A stretch of 64,000 nt of DNA, from assembly GCA_021234155.1 (NCBI GenBank), contig JAJEKV010000027.1:4586623-4650622 (forward strand), written 5' to 3'. The number at the start of each line of letters is the position of its first letter. Positions within the stretch are counted from its first letter, which is position 1. This document shows positions 30,716 to 40,739 of this stretch, one piece after another. The DNA is from Isoetes taiwanensis. Its lineage: Eukaryota > Streptophyta > Lycopodiopsida > Isoetales > Isoetaceae. Below the pieces are notes generated by a model. It had not been told where the DNA came from and made no database searches. It worked only from the letters and a program-made list of their open reading frames with translations. Both the position numbers and the translations under genes were made by a program.

Positions 30716-30999
30716 TATATGATTTGAGTTTAACCTGAAAATGAACACCGATATAATTCAATTTAACATACTATTTAATACCAAGATGCTACGTCACACT
30801 ATGTCGATAATTGGGATTTAAAAACACTCCAAACCCTCCTCGAGAAAACCACGTAAGTGCCGAATTTCACTTGTGTTTAAGTTTAATTTGACAACAAGCA
30901 ACTTCCATATCGTAGATCGCACGACGTAAATCAAGGTGTGGTATTTTTATGCCCCAACACAATTAAACCTTGTGAGAGCCTAACGTCGGTATTTCTAAC

Positions 31000-31490
31000 T
31001 TCGTTTTGAAATTTGCAACGTGCACATGGAAATCGAAAAGTCCATTCTCCTACAATCCATGCTTTTATACATTAAGCAAATTCAAATTTCGAATTGTAGG
31101 GGGCGGAAGCCCATTAGGATGAAGTGAAGATCGGTTAAAAGCGCGCGGCCTTGCAAACCGAAATGAAAGTCCGACCGATACAAAGCTTCAACCTACACAT
31201 TCAAATTTTGAAATGTAGAAGGCGGTGGACGCCAAGACGCTTACCAAGAGACACCGCCATGAGTTGCCGGTATGCTATAATGCAAGTGGCATTTTAGAAG
31301 CGCCACGTGTTGCATCAGTCCGTCTGACAACCAACAGAATTAAATACATATGGTGCCATGAATGTGCAATCCCCCTTATTTCGGAAGAATATTCCAAGCA
31401 AATCTGTAATTATGAGAGTTTGGTATCCTAGGTGGCATGGGAAAAAGGGAGCGGAAATATGACGTGGAATGGCTGATAGGAGGCCATTTT
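31000..31490 (+). repeat. Direct duplication, right copy
   Basis: Matches 29011-29525 and continues into the intact terminal repeat of the 13.6-kb element. Small indels distinguish the copies. Confidence 0.85.
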
Positions 31491-31534
31491 CAGACCCCAA
31501 ATCCGCCCTAATGCAAACTTAAAACTTTGGATTT

Positions 31535-33093
31535 TTAAGGATTCAGAAGGCCCTTGTCCTGCATATATTTGAAAATGGTCCGACGCAAGCAATTACCTTC
31601 TCTTCGTCTCCTGCTCTCCCCTTGATTAATGGCACCACCACCATAGATTGTCACATTACCTTCTACACCTTCTTCCTCGCCATTCAATTGCAGAAAGTTG
31701 TGCAACACACAATATGCAATGACAACTTGTAGAGCAAACGGCATACTAATAGGCATGTCCATGCAAATTTTCCATCTTCCTTTCGGGTAAAAGCATGTTA
31801 GGGTGTACCACTTTTGGAACCTGCAAAAGTACATACACTAGGTACTTCAAAACTGGGTACTTTCTCATTTTTCTTTTCATTAAAACTAATACAAAAATCC
31901 AAAATACAAGTCAAGGACATGGTAATATTCAAAGTTAAGATAAAGATAATGCTATCGGAGACTAACATATATATAAAAAGTTCTAAAACATACCTTATAT
32001 TGAGATATTATACAAGTACCCAGTACCCAGTCCTGGCTACCTTTTTAGGTACTTTTTTGGTCACTAAATAATACTTTTTAAGGGACACCCTAACATGCTT
32101 TTACCCTTTCAATAGAGCGAATGAATTTTCGATGATCACTCTTATCTGTGACAATCTTCTTGAAAAAATAATATCCTCAGCAGTATCATTAGCTTTCCTC
32201 CTCCGAACAACTAACATAAAGGATGATGCAGGATAGCCAGAGCCACCAAGAATATACGGTTTCATTCTAATACCACGAATTCTTCTAATTGGTGAAGCAA
32301 GAATTTGTCTAGTTTGAAGCTTACCGTAAAGAGGAGAAGTGTGGAAGTGGCGAGTGTCATGTGATCCACCTGGTGCATCGCAGCATACGTCCCAGAATAT
32401 CTTACCAGCATCACACACTGCCTGTAACAAAATAGAATGGAAGTGATGACGACACCAATAATCTGCTGGAGTATACCTTGCTGCTGGCTTGTGACGGAAT
32501 GGAATGTGTGAGCCATCTATGACACCAGCCACATGTGGCACTCTAGGTATGGACTCAAATTCTTCCATGATAGACTACAACCTGGCACCGTCAGGAGGTC
32601 TAATGAACTCATTCCTCAAATTTGTGGCCAGTATCTCCACTATAATTCTAGTATATTTATGCACGGTTGAGACACCAAGGGCGAACAATTGGGAACAAAC
32701 AAAAGTTTTTGAGTTATGAGCAAGACGGAAAATCACACAGGCTAGAGCTTGCTCTTTGTAAACAGGTTCCCTTACCCATTCTTGAGGATCTGCTTCTGGA
32801 ATATGTGGAGCCACTAATTTGAGCAAAGCCTCAAAGTTTCGTGCACTGAAATTGTAATTGCCTGCAAGACCGGATTCATGCCACAAGGAAGAGCTCACCT
32901 CTTCCCAGAAGGCGATCTGCCTTGGATAGACCCAATATTCCCTGGTTGTGTTGGAGAGCACAGAGAATAGAATTATGATCCAACTCAACAAAATTTGAAT
33001 CACAACACCTACAAATTGGTCGAACTCATCATGATCAGAAGACTCATCCATCAGATCTAGATCATGGAATAGAGGTAGATGACCCTCTGCCAT
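31535..33093 (-). pseudogene. PIF/Harbinger DDE transposase, inactivated
   Basis: The likely start is the Met at 33093 (MAEGHLPLF), giving an N-terminal part to an amber TAG at 32575-32577, then a second part in the same gene (MEEFESIPRVPHVAGVIDGS...) to 32104. GVIDGSHIPF holds the first catalytic Asp. The second motif, normally GDSGYP, reads GGSGYP: codon 32244-32242 is GGC (Gly) where GAC is expected. The Glu-containing block IENSFALLKG-RWK is split by a 322-bp MITE at 31785-32106 and resumes at 31780 with RWK..LHNFLQLNGEEE, ending at 31535. Stop, catalytic loss and insertion make it dead. The Asp change alone would abolish cut-and-paste activity. Confidence 0.9.
31785..32106. mobile_element. 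322-bp MITE with 22-bp TIRs inside the transposase
   Basis: The ends are perfect inverted repeats starting GGGTAAAAGCATGTTAGGGT. The flanking TTTC at 31781-31784 and 32107-32110 is a 4-bp target duplication. Removing the element plus one TTTC restores the uninterrupted codons for LLKGRWK, which proves the insertion boundaries. The interior is AT-rich and non-coding. Confidence 0.92.
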
Positions 33094-33251
33094 GTGAATT
33101 CGGGCTGTTTCAGATGGCTCCGGCTGTGAAAAAGAAAGGCAGGTGATGAATTGGATGGGTTTTCTCCACAACTGATCGGCCGATTTTATACTGCTGAAAG
33201 ATTTTCAGCAAAACGGCACCTGGCAAAGTACGATTCATGTGAACACGTATT

Positions 33252-33283
33252 GGACATTCTGGGTCAGTGCTGACCCAGCCAGC
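33252..33283. repeat. Palindrome TGGGTCAG-TG-CTGACCCA
   Basis: 8-bp perfect arms around 2 nt, near the presumed outer right end of the Harbinger element. It may be part of the degraded terminal region. Confidence 0.5.
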
Positions 33284-33643
33284 TGGAAAATCCCCTTTCG
33301 ATTTTGGGCCATGTGACCCCAACATAAATTTACTTGTATTCTGAGTCTAAGTCTAGTTGCATTCTTGTCTATTTGCATTCTCAATTTTTTTAATTTGCAT
33401 TCAGTTTTTCTACTTGCATTCTTTATATGTTACTAACATATAAATGAGGATCAATAATGAAAATAAAACTTCATTGATATTTCAGGACGACACCACCAAA
33501 ACAATCAAATTTGCTCATTACAACGTATTACTGCCACATTTACTGAGTTTAAAAAAAGCTTACACTGCATCAACACTATAAACTTTAAAAAGAAGTTTCT
33601 GATTTATGAGTTCTTCCTATTTCTCATCATGCTAACCATTATC

Positions 33644-35471
33644 TCATTCAACTGCTTCTGAGAAACACATGGCATCAGAATGTTGCAGTGTGGAATGATC
33701 CACCTGTAATACTGCCAACACACTAACTTCCATGCCCATAGCGTTTCTGACAACAGGATTAGTCTGAGATAATGCATCTATATCATTGTTCAACTGGATA
33801 TCAGCATCTTCAATCACAGAAGCAACACTAGAAACTAGTTGAATAACAGAAGGATGACTAAAAACTAGCTCACCAAATGAATTAATGTGCACACTGTCTA
33901 CCAGACTAGCAACAGCAGAAGTAAGGCTACCTGGATCTAGTTTCTCCCCAACATCCTTGTTCACTTGCTGAATTGCAGGAGGTAATACAACCTGATCCTT
34001 CACAACACTGCCAACATGGCCCTGCTCGTCTAGCATGCTCAATTCCTCAAAATAAACATCTTCATACATCCTGCGCTGTCCATTCTCATCGAATGGATTG
34101 CTAACAACTGACATTGCACTTGGCGTGTACCTCTTTAGTCTTGTCATATCTAAAATATAAAGATAAATGTCAAAAATTGAATCAACGACAAACACAATCA
34201 AAGACAAGTACAATTGAAATACCTGTTATATGCCTCAGCTGTTCTCTGGCCTGTAATGCGCATGCCTACGCTCTGCAGAACCCCAGCCCTCGCCATTCTA
34301 GAGATAGCAGTAGTGCGACCAGAGTTGCCCGAAAACTTTCTATCAACTCCAACCGTTTTCAACATATATTTCATCCACCCCGCTAACTTCCGTGCACTGA
34401 CCCTGCTCATTGAATTATACCACACATTTCCTCTACGATTGACAGTTGGCTGCATGAAGCAAAACTGAGCAGGAACTACTCCACTATCACTAGGATTTAG
34501 AACATCAAGGTGCCTTGAAAGCTGCCTATAAGTCAGAACAACATCAACCTCATAGCATCGACATGCCAACCTGAACTGTTCTTCTTGATAATGTGACATG
34601 TCTGCATCATAATTTTTACTCGTACGCTCATCATACTCCAGATACTCGACATTGTTTTCTGTCCCAACCTTAAAATCTGACATCACCAACAGATGCAGCT
34701 CCTTCTGACCATGAATTTCAAATCTTGATACACAATAATACAAAAACCTGACATATAAACAGAATTTAATGACTAGAAAGTAAACTACAAATTTAAACAA
34801 GCAAAAGAAGGAAGAAAACTCTGAAATTACCTCCGTTGAAGACCTTTTGGATGTGTAAGCTGGTGATCAATATCAGCGAGCAAAGCAATCTCATCAGCAT
34901 ATCCAATTTCATCAACTTTCTTCTGCTTCTTACAAACTCCAGGAGTTCTTCGAGACCTACGCATTGACGCCACGCAAGCTAAGTGAGCTCTCTCAAAGAT
35001 CAGACTCTTCTTTATATCAAACGGATACTGATGTATACCAGTATTTACAATCATAATTTCTTGATGCCTTCGTATCATACTTCCAAATTTTCTAAACATA
35101 TCCTGCTGACTGAAACGGAAAGGAAAGCATCAAAATAAAAGTTAAAAATGAAAATAAAAATAGAATAACAAAATCTTACGATTCACTTGGATAGAATTGT
35201 CCATCACACTTCGTCACTTGCAGCATAAATTTCTTGAGCTGCCCAGCAAACTCAAGAAATCTAACTCCTCGATTTTCCTATCAGTTGAAATCCCTACATG
35301 ATTTCTCCAGATATCAAATCGTTTCCTAGCCCATTTTTTCTTATTAGCAAACTTCTGCGCACCCCCAGCATTCACTTCCCTCTGAAGTTCTTCATCAATT
35401 TCCACAAAGGGAACTCGAAGTCCATTCTTAAGAACTGTCAGATTTGCAGGAACTGCAACAGTACTAAGCAT
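33644..35471 (-). CDS. Crypton/DUF3504-type tyrosine recombinase-like protein
   Basis: Minus-strand exons: 35471-35180 (Met at 35471), 35109-34831, 34747-34223 or slightly longer, and 34149-33644. The order of conserved pieces (WARKRFDIWRNHVG; LKKFMLQVTK; FGSMIRRHQEIM; RSRRTPGVC; RLACRCYEVDVVL; ARKLAGWMKYMLK; FSGNSGRTTAISRM; ITGQRTAEAYNRY) matches the tyrosine recombinase domain found in Cryptons and in ZMYM2/QRICH1-like proteins. The Arg of the HxxR motif (GNSGR) and the C-terminal Tyr (NRY) are present, but the two usual His positions read Asn and Gln. Exon 1 needs a 1-nt frame change near 35265, and the exon 3/4 joint keeps frame only with a later donor (ACTT|GTCT at about 34207). It may be a dying transposon gene or a domesticated one. 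C-terminal 160 residues are Ser/Asp/Val-rich and unassigned. Confidence 0.75.
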
Positions 35472-35489
35472 TCCAGACTTCACTTCACA

Positions 35490-37320
35490 ATAATCTCTGA
35501 AACTCTGATACCGCCAAATCTGGCCTCAGAACGTTCAGCGCCATCATCCCGCATAGAAATCATCAAAATCTTAGGCGCTCGTACAAAAAGCACTGCAGAA
35601 ACTTTCCTAAAATGCATACAAACCTGAATCTGATCTCAATCTGACTTCAAAAGACACAGCGCCATCATTCCGACTAGGCAACATCGAAATGCCATAGCCA
35701 CGGAGCTCACGCGCGCAGAGAGAAAAAAAGAAAGAAAATAATGGCCGAAAAATTCTTATATTTTGCCACGTCAGAACGGAAAGTTCCTCGAACTTCACGT
35801 AACAATAATGCTATTCTGTTGCAATTCTGTTGCGTATATAGAAACCTATTTTTCTTCTGTATTCTCAATTTCCACCACTTATTATTCTTCTGTATTCTCA
35901 ATTTCCTAAGATATAGTAGATCCATGTGCATAGCACAAACCTAGAACATATAACGTGTCTTCCAATATTGGCAGTATTTTTTTACCATGTGGTTGATTTG
36001 TTTGCCCTATTGCTAAGTTGCAACATGTATAAACAAGGTTGCTAGATACATATCTAAAACAACGATCATAGCAATTCAATGAAAAATATTTTTATGGAAA
36101 GAAGCTAGGATCTTAGATTTAAATCTCACATATTTAGGAACATATTTCGTATTGTTCCAAACGAACACAAATTTTACTACTAATCAAGGAACCATTATCA
36201 AATGGTGGACATTAATAGCAGATCCAACCATATAGATTTTGGACTAACGAAATATTCGCAGTGGTGTTGGCCGCCGCGATAAATTTCTTCTTGCGAACAT
36301 TTGGAATGCATTTTGAGCTGGATGAGGTGGAATGTGACATCATCTAGCTCAATTGTCTTTCCACTGCCAATAATCTAGCTCAATTGTCTTGTCACCGCCA
36401 ACAAGAGAGCCAAAATAAATAATCTAAATTTCCAGAGTCAAGAAAAAGGGAACATGCAAACCAATCCATATGATTCCAATCCACATGCAATGCCCAATTT
36501 ATGTATGCATTATCTCACAGAAGCTTATACGACAAGTTCTAGAACCATTAGAACATTCCATTCTCCCAGAGAAATTGTACTTTATATTATGTATATGTAT
36601 GGCCTAGAACCTCCAGATCCTATAGGTTTCTGACGTGGCCTTCAGCAGCAACATATTATTTCCTCTGATTTTATCTTAGGAACAAAGTAGGAATAGATGA
36701 TCTTGGATTGGAGATCAGAAACAAAGCAAGGATGCAAATTGAAGCATTTCTAACTATTTTTTTCTACGTTGCCCTGTTTTTTGTTAAAATCAGTTGCAAC
36801 AAGAATTGGCAGTCGCATTCTTAAGCTACACAAATTGAAAATAAGAGAATACTGTTTTAAAAGAAGAGCCTTCGTGAGACTAGGCAGCCTACAGACAAGG
36901 GAAAAACCTGATTAACCAGAGATAAGATAATAACAGGACTTCTTTGAATCAACCAACTCTGCGTACCATCGAATCCTAAGACCTAAACAGACCGAAGCTC
37001 TACCCTGCATAAGCTTCCGAGAGTATCCAAACAACCAGAACATGCCATTTCCACCCATGCCGAAAAGAAGGTAATATGGAGGTTGTCACATTTGTGCATT
37101 GGATATCCTTTTTTTTATTATTATTATTACTTTTAGCACGCCAGCCTAACCAAGCGTGCAACCCTTCTTGCAATTCTAGGCTATCCACGTAGCACCTCCA
37201 CCTCATCAAAAACTGATGTGGCATTACTTCTCTCCATTAGATTTATTTTTTTTACGATCTACGGCCAAGAAAATTAAACAAGGCAAGAAATAACACGGAG
37301 ATGTAGAGAGTCTCGAAATA
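35490..37320. other. AT-rich intergenic DNA
   Basis: No gene seen. Contains a tandem CTTCTGTATTCTCAATTTCC duplication at about 35857-35905, a CTAGCTCAATTGTCTT duplication near 36345-36390, and a degenerate relative of the 10.15-kb GC palindrome near 36265-36300. Confidence 0.5.
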
Positions 37321-37329
37321 AACCTCCTC

Positions 37330-38082
37330 TTGAATCGGGCCTATTATGCTTTCTATTTTTTCCTTTCGACCTTTCGGCTATGGCTATGGCTATGGCGACA
37401 TCTTAGCGAATTGTTCTGCACGTGCATGCTCTGCATTTTTTGTTTTTGTATATTTTGCATTTCGGCATATTTTGTATGCCTTGGAATTGTGCATTTCTTT
37501 GAAGCTCTATATCCGTGCAGATCCGGCGATGTGCCATGGCCTAAATCTGGCACTCACCAGCATAACCTTTGTGTTGATTTGGAAAAAGGTTCCTTATTCA
37601 GCAGTCTAGCCCCGTTTATCTCTCTTCTTGGTTCATATAAAGCCCTAGGAGGAGTGAAGGGGGCATGCAGATATGACGAGCCAGTGCTCTTCCCTTTCGC
37701 TCAACAACCAGTGGCCATACCCAAGGTTCTGCAGTCGGATACTTCGGCCTATTGGATCTGTCTCTTCGGCATTAGAATAGATCTATGCAAGAGGTTATTT
37801 TGTTTCCTTCGTTTTTTTCTCTAACGCTTTCTATTACAGGGTTTGATTTGATTGGCCTGCGCTAACTCTAGAATGGCCAGCCATGTGACCGACCTGGAGG
37901 TTCTTTTGCAGGGTTTTGGCTCTGCCATGGCCGGCTATATGATCGGCCTCAATCCTTGCAAGGTCAACCTCAACTTGCCATGGCAATGCGTTTTTGACCG
38001 GCCTGCATTTTCAAATTCGCTGCTTGAATGCGACTTTAAGAACCTCCACCAGAGTTCATGGCCGACCATGTGTTTTTCTTGA
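37330..38082 (+). other. Promoter-like region and dispersed-repeat copy, no convincing gene
   Basis: Open frames at 37330-37824 (hydrophobic, Cys-rich) and 37852-38082 have no recognisable homology. The second overlaps the repeat shared with 8671-8740 in inverse orientation, so its coding appearance is suspect. A (GGCTAT)3 run is at 37376-37393 and a TATAAAG at about 37636. Confidence 0.35.
37872..37938 (-). repeat. Dispersed repeat, inverted partner of 8671-8740
   Basis: Reverse complement contains CCATGGCAGAGCCAAAACCC and AGAACCTCCAGGTCGGTC. Confidence 0.7.
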
Positions 38083-40720
38083 TGTGTAATCTGTTTCTCT
38101 TGTTTTGTTGTAACATTTGATATTTTTAATCGTTTATTTAGTATAATCCTTGTTATTCTTGGGCTCTTCGTAATCTCCTGGCTTGACCCACTTACTTTTA
38201 AAATTGATCTTGATCTTGATTCCCTCCTTGGCAGATCTGACATGACCTATTTAACCTTGAGCAGATTATCTAGGACTCATTCAACCTTTGAGCTGTCATC
38301 GAAATGTAATTTGCTGCCAAATATCCTATTTTCCTGATGGGCTTCCCTTAGCTTGGCAGTAAATTTGCTGCCAATTACCCTATTATCCTGATGGTCCACC
38401 TAGCTTGGTACGACCCTACAAATAGTTTTGTTCTTTGGAGCAGTTTTCTAATAAATGATTTGATGCGAATGGTAGGATAATAATCGAAGCAAATCATGTT
38501 GTCGCGTTCATATATAGCCAGCACTTGATGCTAGCTTGATTGCTGAGCTAGACTTTTAAGGATTATGAGTAGTATTCATGTTTTCTGGCCAACATTTGGC
38601 ACTAAAATTTTAGGAGATTCAAGCCCATGTATTCTGTCTATCATCGTCTGTATCTCCTAACTTTTTGTTAAACTCTGGTTCTAATATATTTTCAATTCCA
38701 AGGCTCTCTGCCATATTCCATACTCTATTGGAAATTTCAATCTTATCTATATCTGTTATTTTTTAAGACCGTATCATGCCATGGCTTCTAGAAAAAGCTG
38801 GTCTGTGAATCTTGGTGAGTTTATACAAAATATCTTGGACTGCCAATTGTTTGTTTGTCCTTATTCCTTGCTCTATGAGCTACATTCTCTTCAAACAAAA
38901 AGGTCGGCCCCTATCAAACCCCATCCGTTTCTTGTCGGTACTTCTTGTGCATTATCTCGAACTATAACAAGCGTCAACTAAACATATTGTTGCACTTACT
39001 TTTTGGATTTGTCCTTGGTACACAGCCAATTAAGTCAATAATCTGCGTGTGAGGAAGTGAAAGGCCGCATTGTTGTCTGTTGCTCCTGTACCTCAACATG
39101 GTGGATTTTTCCTTGTGTTGTCTTTATCGAGCATACATAAACCAGCATACTTTGTGCACAGTTGTATTAGGATTTCATGAGATGAGAATCTGTATATCAC
39201 AGCATTGTTATAGTGGTATGCTGGGAACATTTCTGAGTAGAACAGTAAAGAATTAGATAGGGCCAGAAAGAGAATTTCCTCTCAAATCCATACCATATGA
39301 GACAAGGAAATAAGATTACTAATTTATGAACGAATTGGACCTGATCTTTAACGAGCACTTCATTTAGGTCTATTCTTTGGAGCCCTTTCATCCAACATTG
39401 GTACTGTACATTTCTCATTTTTTGGAATTTATCAATGATACAAATTTCTACTCAATTTTTTTTTAGATCAAGCAAATTTTCGCCCAATGACTAGTAAATA
39501 ACATCAATAATCTTTATCAGAATCTTTAGGCCTTGCAAGCTCGCTATAAAAGGCAGACAACAACGATATAATGTTATGGTAGTACGACTGACTTTTAAGA
39601 GAGGCGGCTTACATGATTGTAAATCCTTATGCTCTATTCTGCAAGAGAAATCCAAGCACGAATTTCTATGTTCTAGATGCCAGCGACAGCTCTTCTGTTA
39701 TTAGAGCTTTTTACTGAGGTAAACTCCCTCAAAGTGTTGTCTTATACTGAGGTTTGCATTTAGATCTTTTATTTGTTTAGATAGCACCTTGTGGTACTAT
39801 AAAGTTATACATCAAGCTTAACTACTGAGCATAATAAAGGTCGCTTCAGAATTTTTGCAGAACATGTTTCCCTCTCTTTTGTTTTCCTTTTGTTTTCTAT
39901 TATATTTGATGTAATTGACCTCCACAGCAATATGTAATTATAGAATCCCTCTTAGAACGGTCAGGTCGAGGTTTGTTTAATTTGAACAAAAGAATGTAGA
40001 CATTAAGAAGCCTCAAGGCGTGATCAATGCAGCTACAATTATCTACAAAAGCAGCTTCTTTTTACATCGTTATTGTACAACAATAGTGAGTCTGACCAAT
40101 GTTACAACTCTTTAGGCACTTTTTTTAACCAATAAATGGGTAAAATTTCAGTTCAATTTTTACTGGGGCATGAAGCCTCCGCAAATATCCTATACCACAA
40201 ATACTTACAACTACAAATCAGATTGCTCCATCCATGGTCTCTAATTGTCCCGGGTGATAACAGGTTATCCCCTACTAAGGACGTGCCTATTTTATCTCCA
40301 AAATTTGATTTACATGTTGCAAGGTTAAAAGTTTTGTGGCATCTCAAGCACCTTTAATTGATCACGGAGGTCAACATGACTTTGTTCAGCCCCAACAAAT
40401 TGTGATAAAACTTCCCTTACTAAGGACATGCCTATTTTATCTGCCATTTAATTCTTACAACATTGTTAATTTGTTTCTATCCTTATTGAAGGGATACGTT
40501 TTAGCATCTAATAGAGACATCCCTTGAGGCCTGAGGAGGCATTCTCATTAGGATAAAACGATGTGCATCCTTTTTCCATGTTTATCCCTCCTCCCATAGA
40601 CCGATTGGTCTCCGTGGACGATAAAAGTAACTTCCTTCCTTCCTTCCATACAATTTATATTTACTTTGCCCTAATTTCCTTGTGCCTTTATTTTCTATAG
40701 CCTCTGGCGTGCCTTTTTGC
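38083..40720. other. Intergenic DNA with small tandem duplications
   Basis: No gene recognised. About 38315-38400 contains a two-copy repeat (GCTGCCAA..TATCCTGATGG..TAGCTTGG). About 40270-40300 and 40418-40445 share TACTAAGGACGTGCCTATTT, a duplication with period about 150 bp. A 20-nt T run is at 40723-40742. Confidence 0.55.
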
Positions 40721-40739
40721 TAGTTTTTTTTTTTTTTTT

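Larger units (their letters stand above)
17903..31513. mobile_element. 13.6-kb multi-gene element with perfect 32-bp terminal inverted repeats
   Basis: The left end at 17903-17934 and right end at 31482-31513 are perfect inverted copies; the core starts GGGCGGATTTGGGG. If CATTA/TAATG is flank, the target duplication is TA; if it belongs to the repeat, only CA is shared. A TTCCACGTCA motif recurs about 20-25 bp inside each end. Between the ends lie a histone H3-like pseudogene, acidic ORFs, four tandem paralogous cassettes with TATA boxes, recurring GATCACACGACGC hairpins, a TTAGGG-type repeat and a long minus-strand coding relic. No known transposase, polymerase, capsid or packaging ATPase is recognisable. 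It sits between ORF1 and transposase of the Harbinger element. Its nature (giant transposon, integrated virus or gene-capturing element) is open. Confidence 0.8.
12960..33330. mobile_element. PIF/Harbinger transposon with nested insertions
   Basis: A Myb/SANT-like ORF1 (+, 13.34-14.44 kb) and a DDE_4-type transposase (-, 31.5-33.1 kb) converge, the classical two-gene layout of PIF/Harbinger. Subtracting the nested elements at 15008-17478, 17.9-31.5 kb and 31785-32106 leaves about 4 kb, a normal Harbinger length. The internal AGGTGGGCCAATG repeats occur on both sides of the 15.0-17.5 kb element and up to the edge of the 13.6-kb element, which supports one original unit. I could not align terminal inverted repeats, so the outer limits are estimates. 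Confidence 0.7.

Noticed and set aside
17903-31513. Firm assignment of the 13.6-kb element to an endogenous giant virus
   Set aside because: Hairpins, short promoters and a histone are suggestive, but no capsid, polymerase, helicase or packaging ATPase can be recognised, and the perfect TIRs equally fit a transposon.
32995-33010. An intron in the N-terminal part of the Harbinger transposase (hydrophobic GVVIQILLSWIIILF stretch)
   Set aside because: The insertion looks intron-like, but no GT-AG pair tested keeps the downstream frame, so it was left as read-through sequence.
37330-38082. Two plus-strand ORFs (164 and 76 codons)
   Set aside because: The first is low-complexity hydrophobic sequence; the second is largely a dispersed repeat also found at 8.67 kb in inverse orientation.
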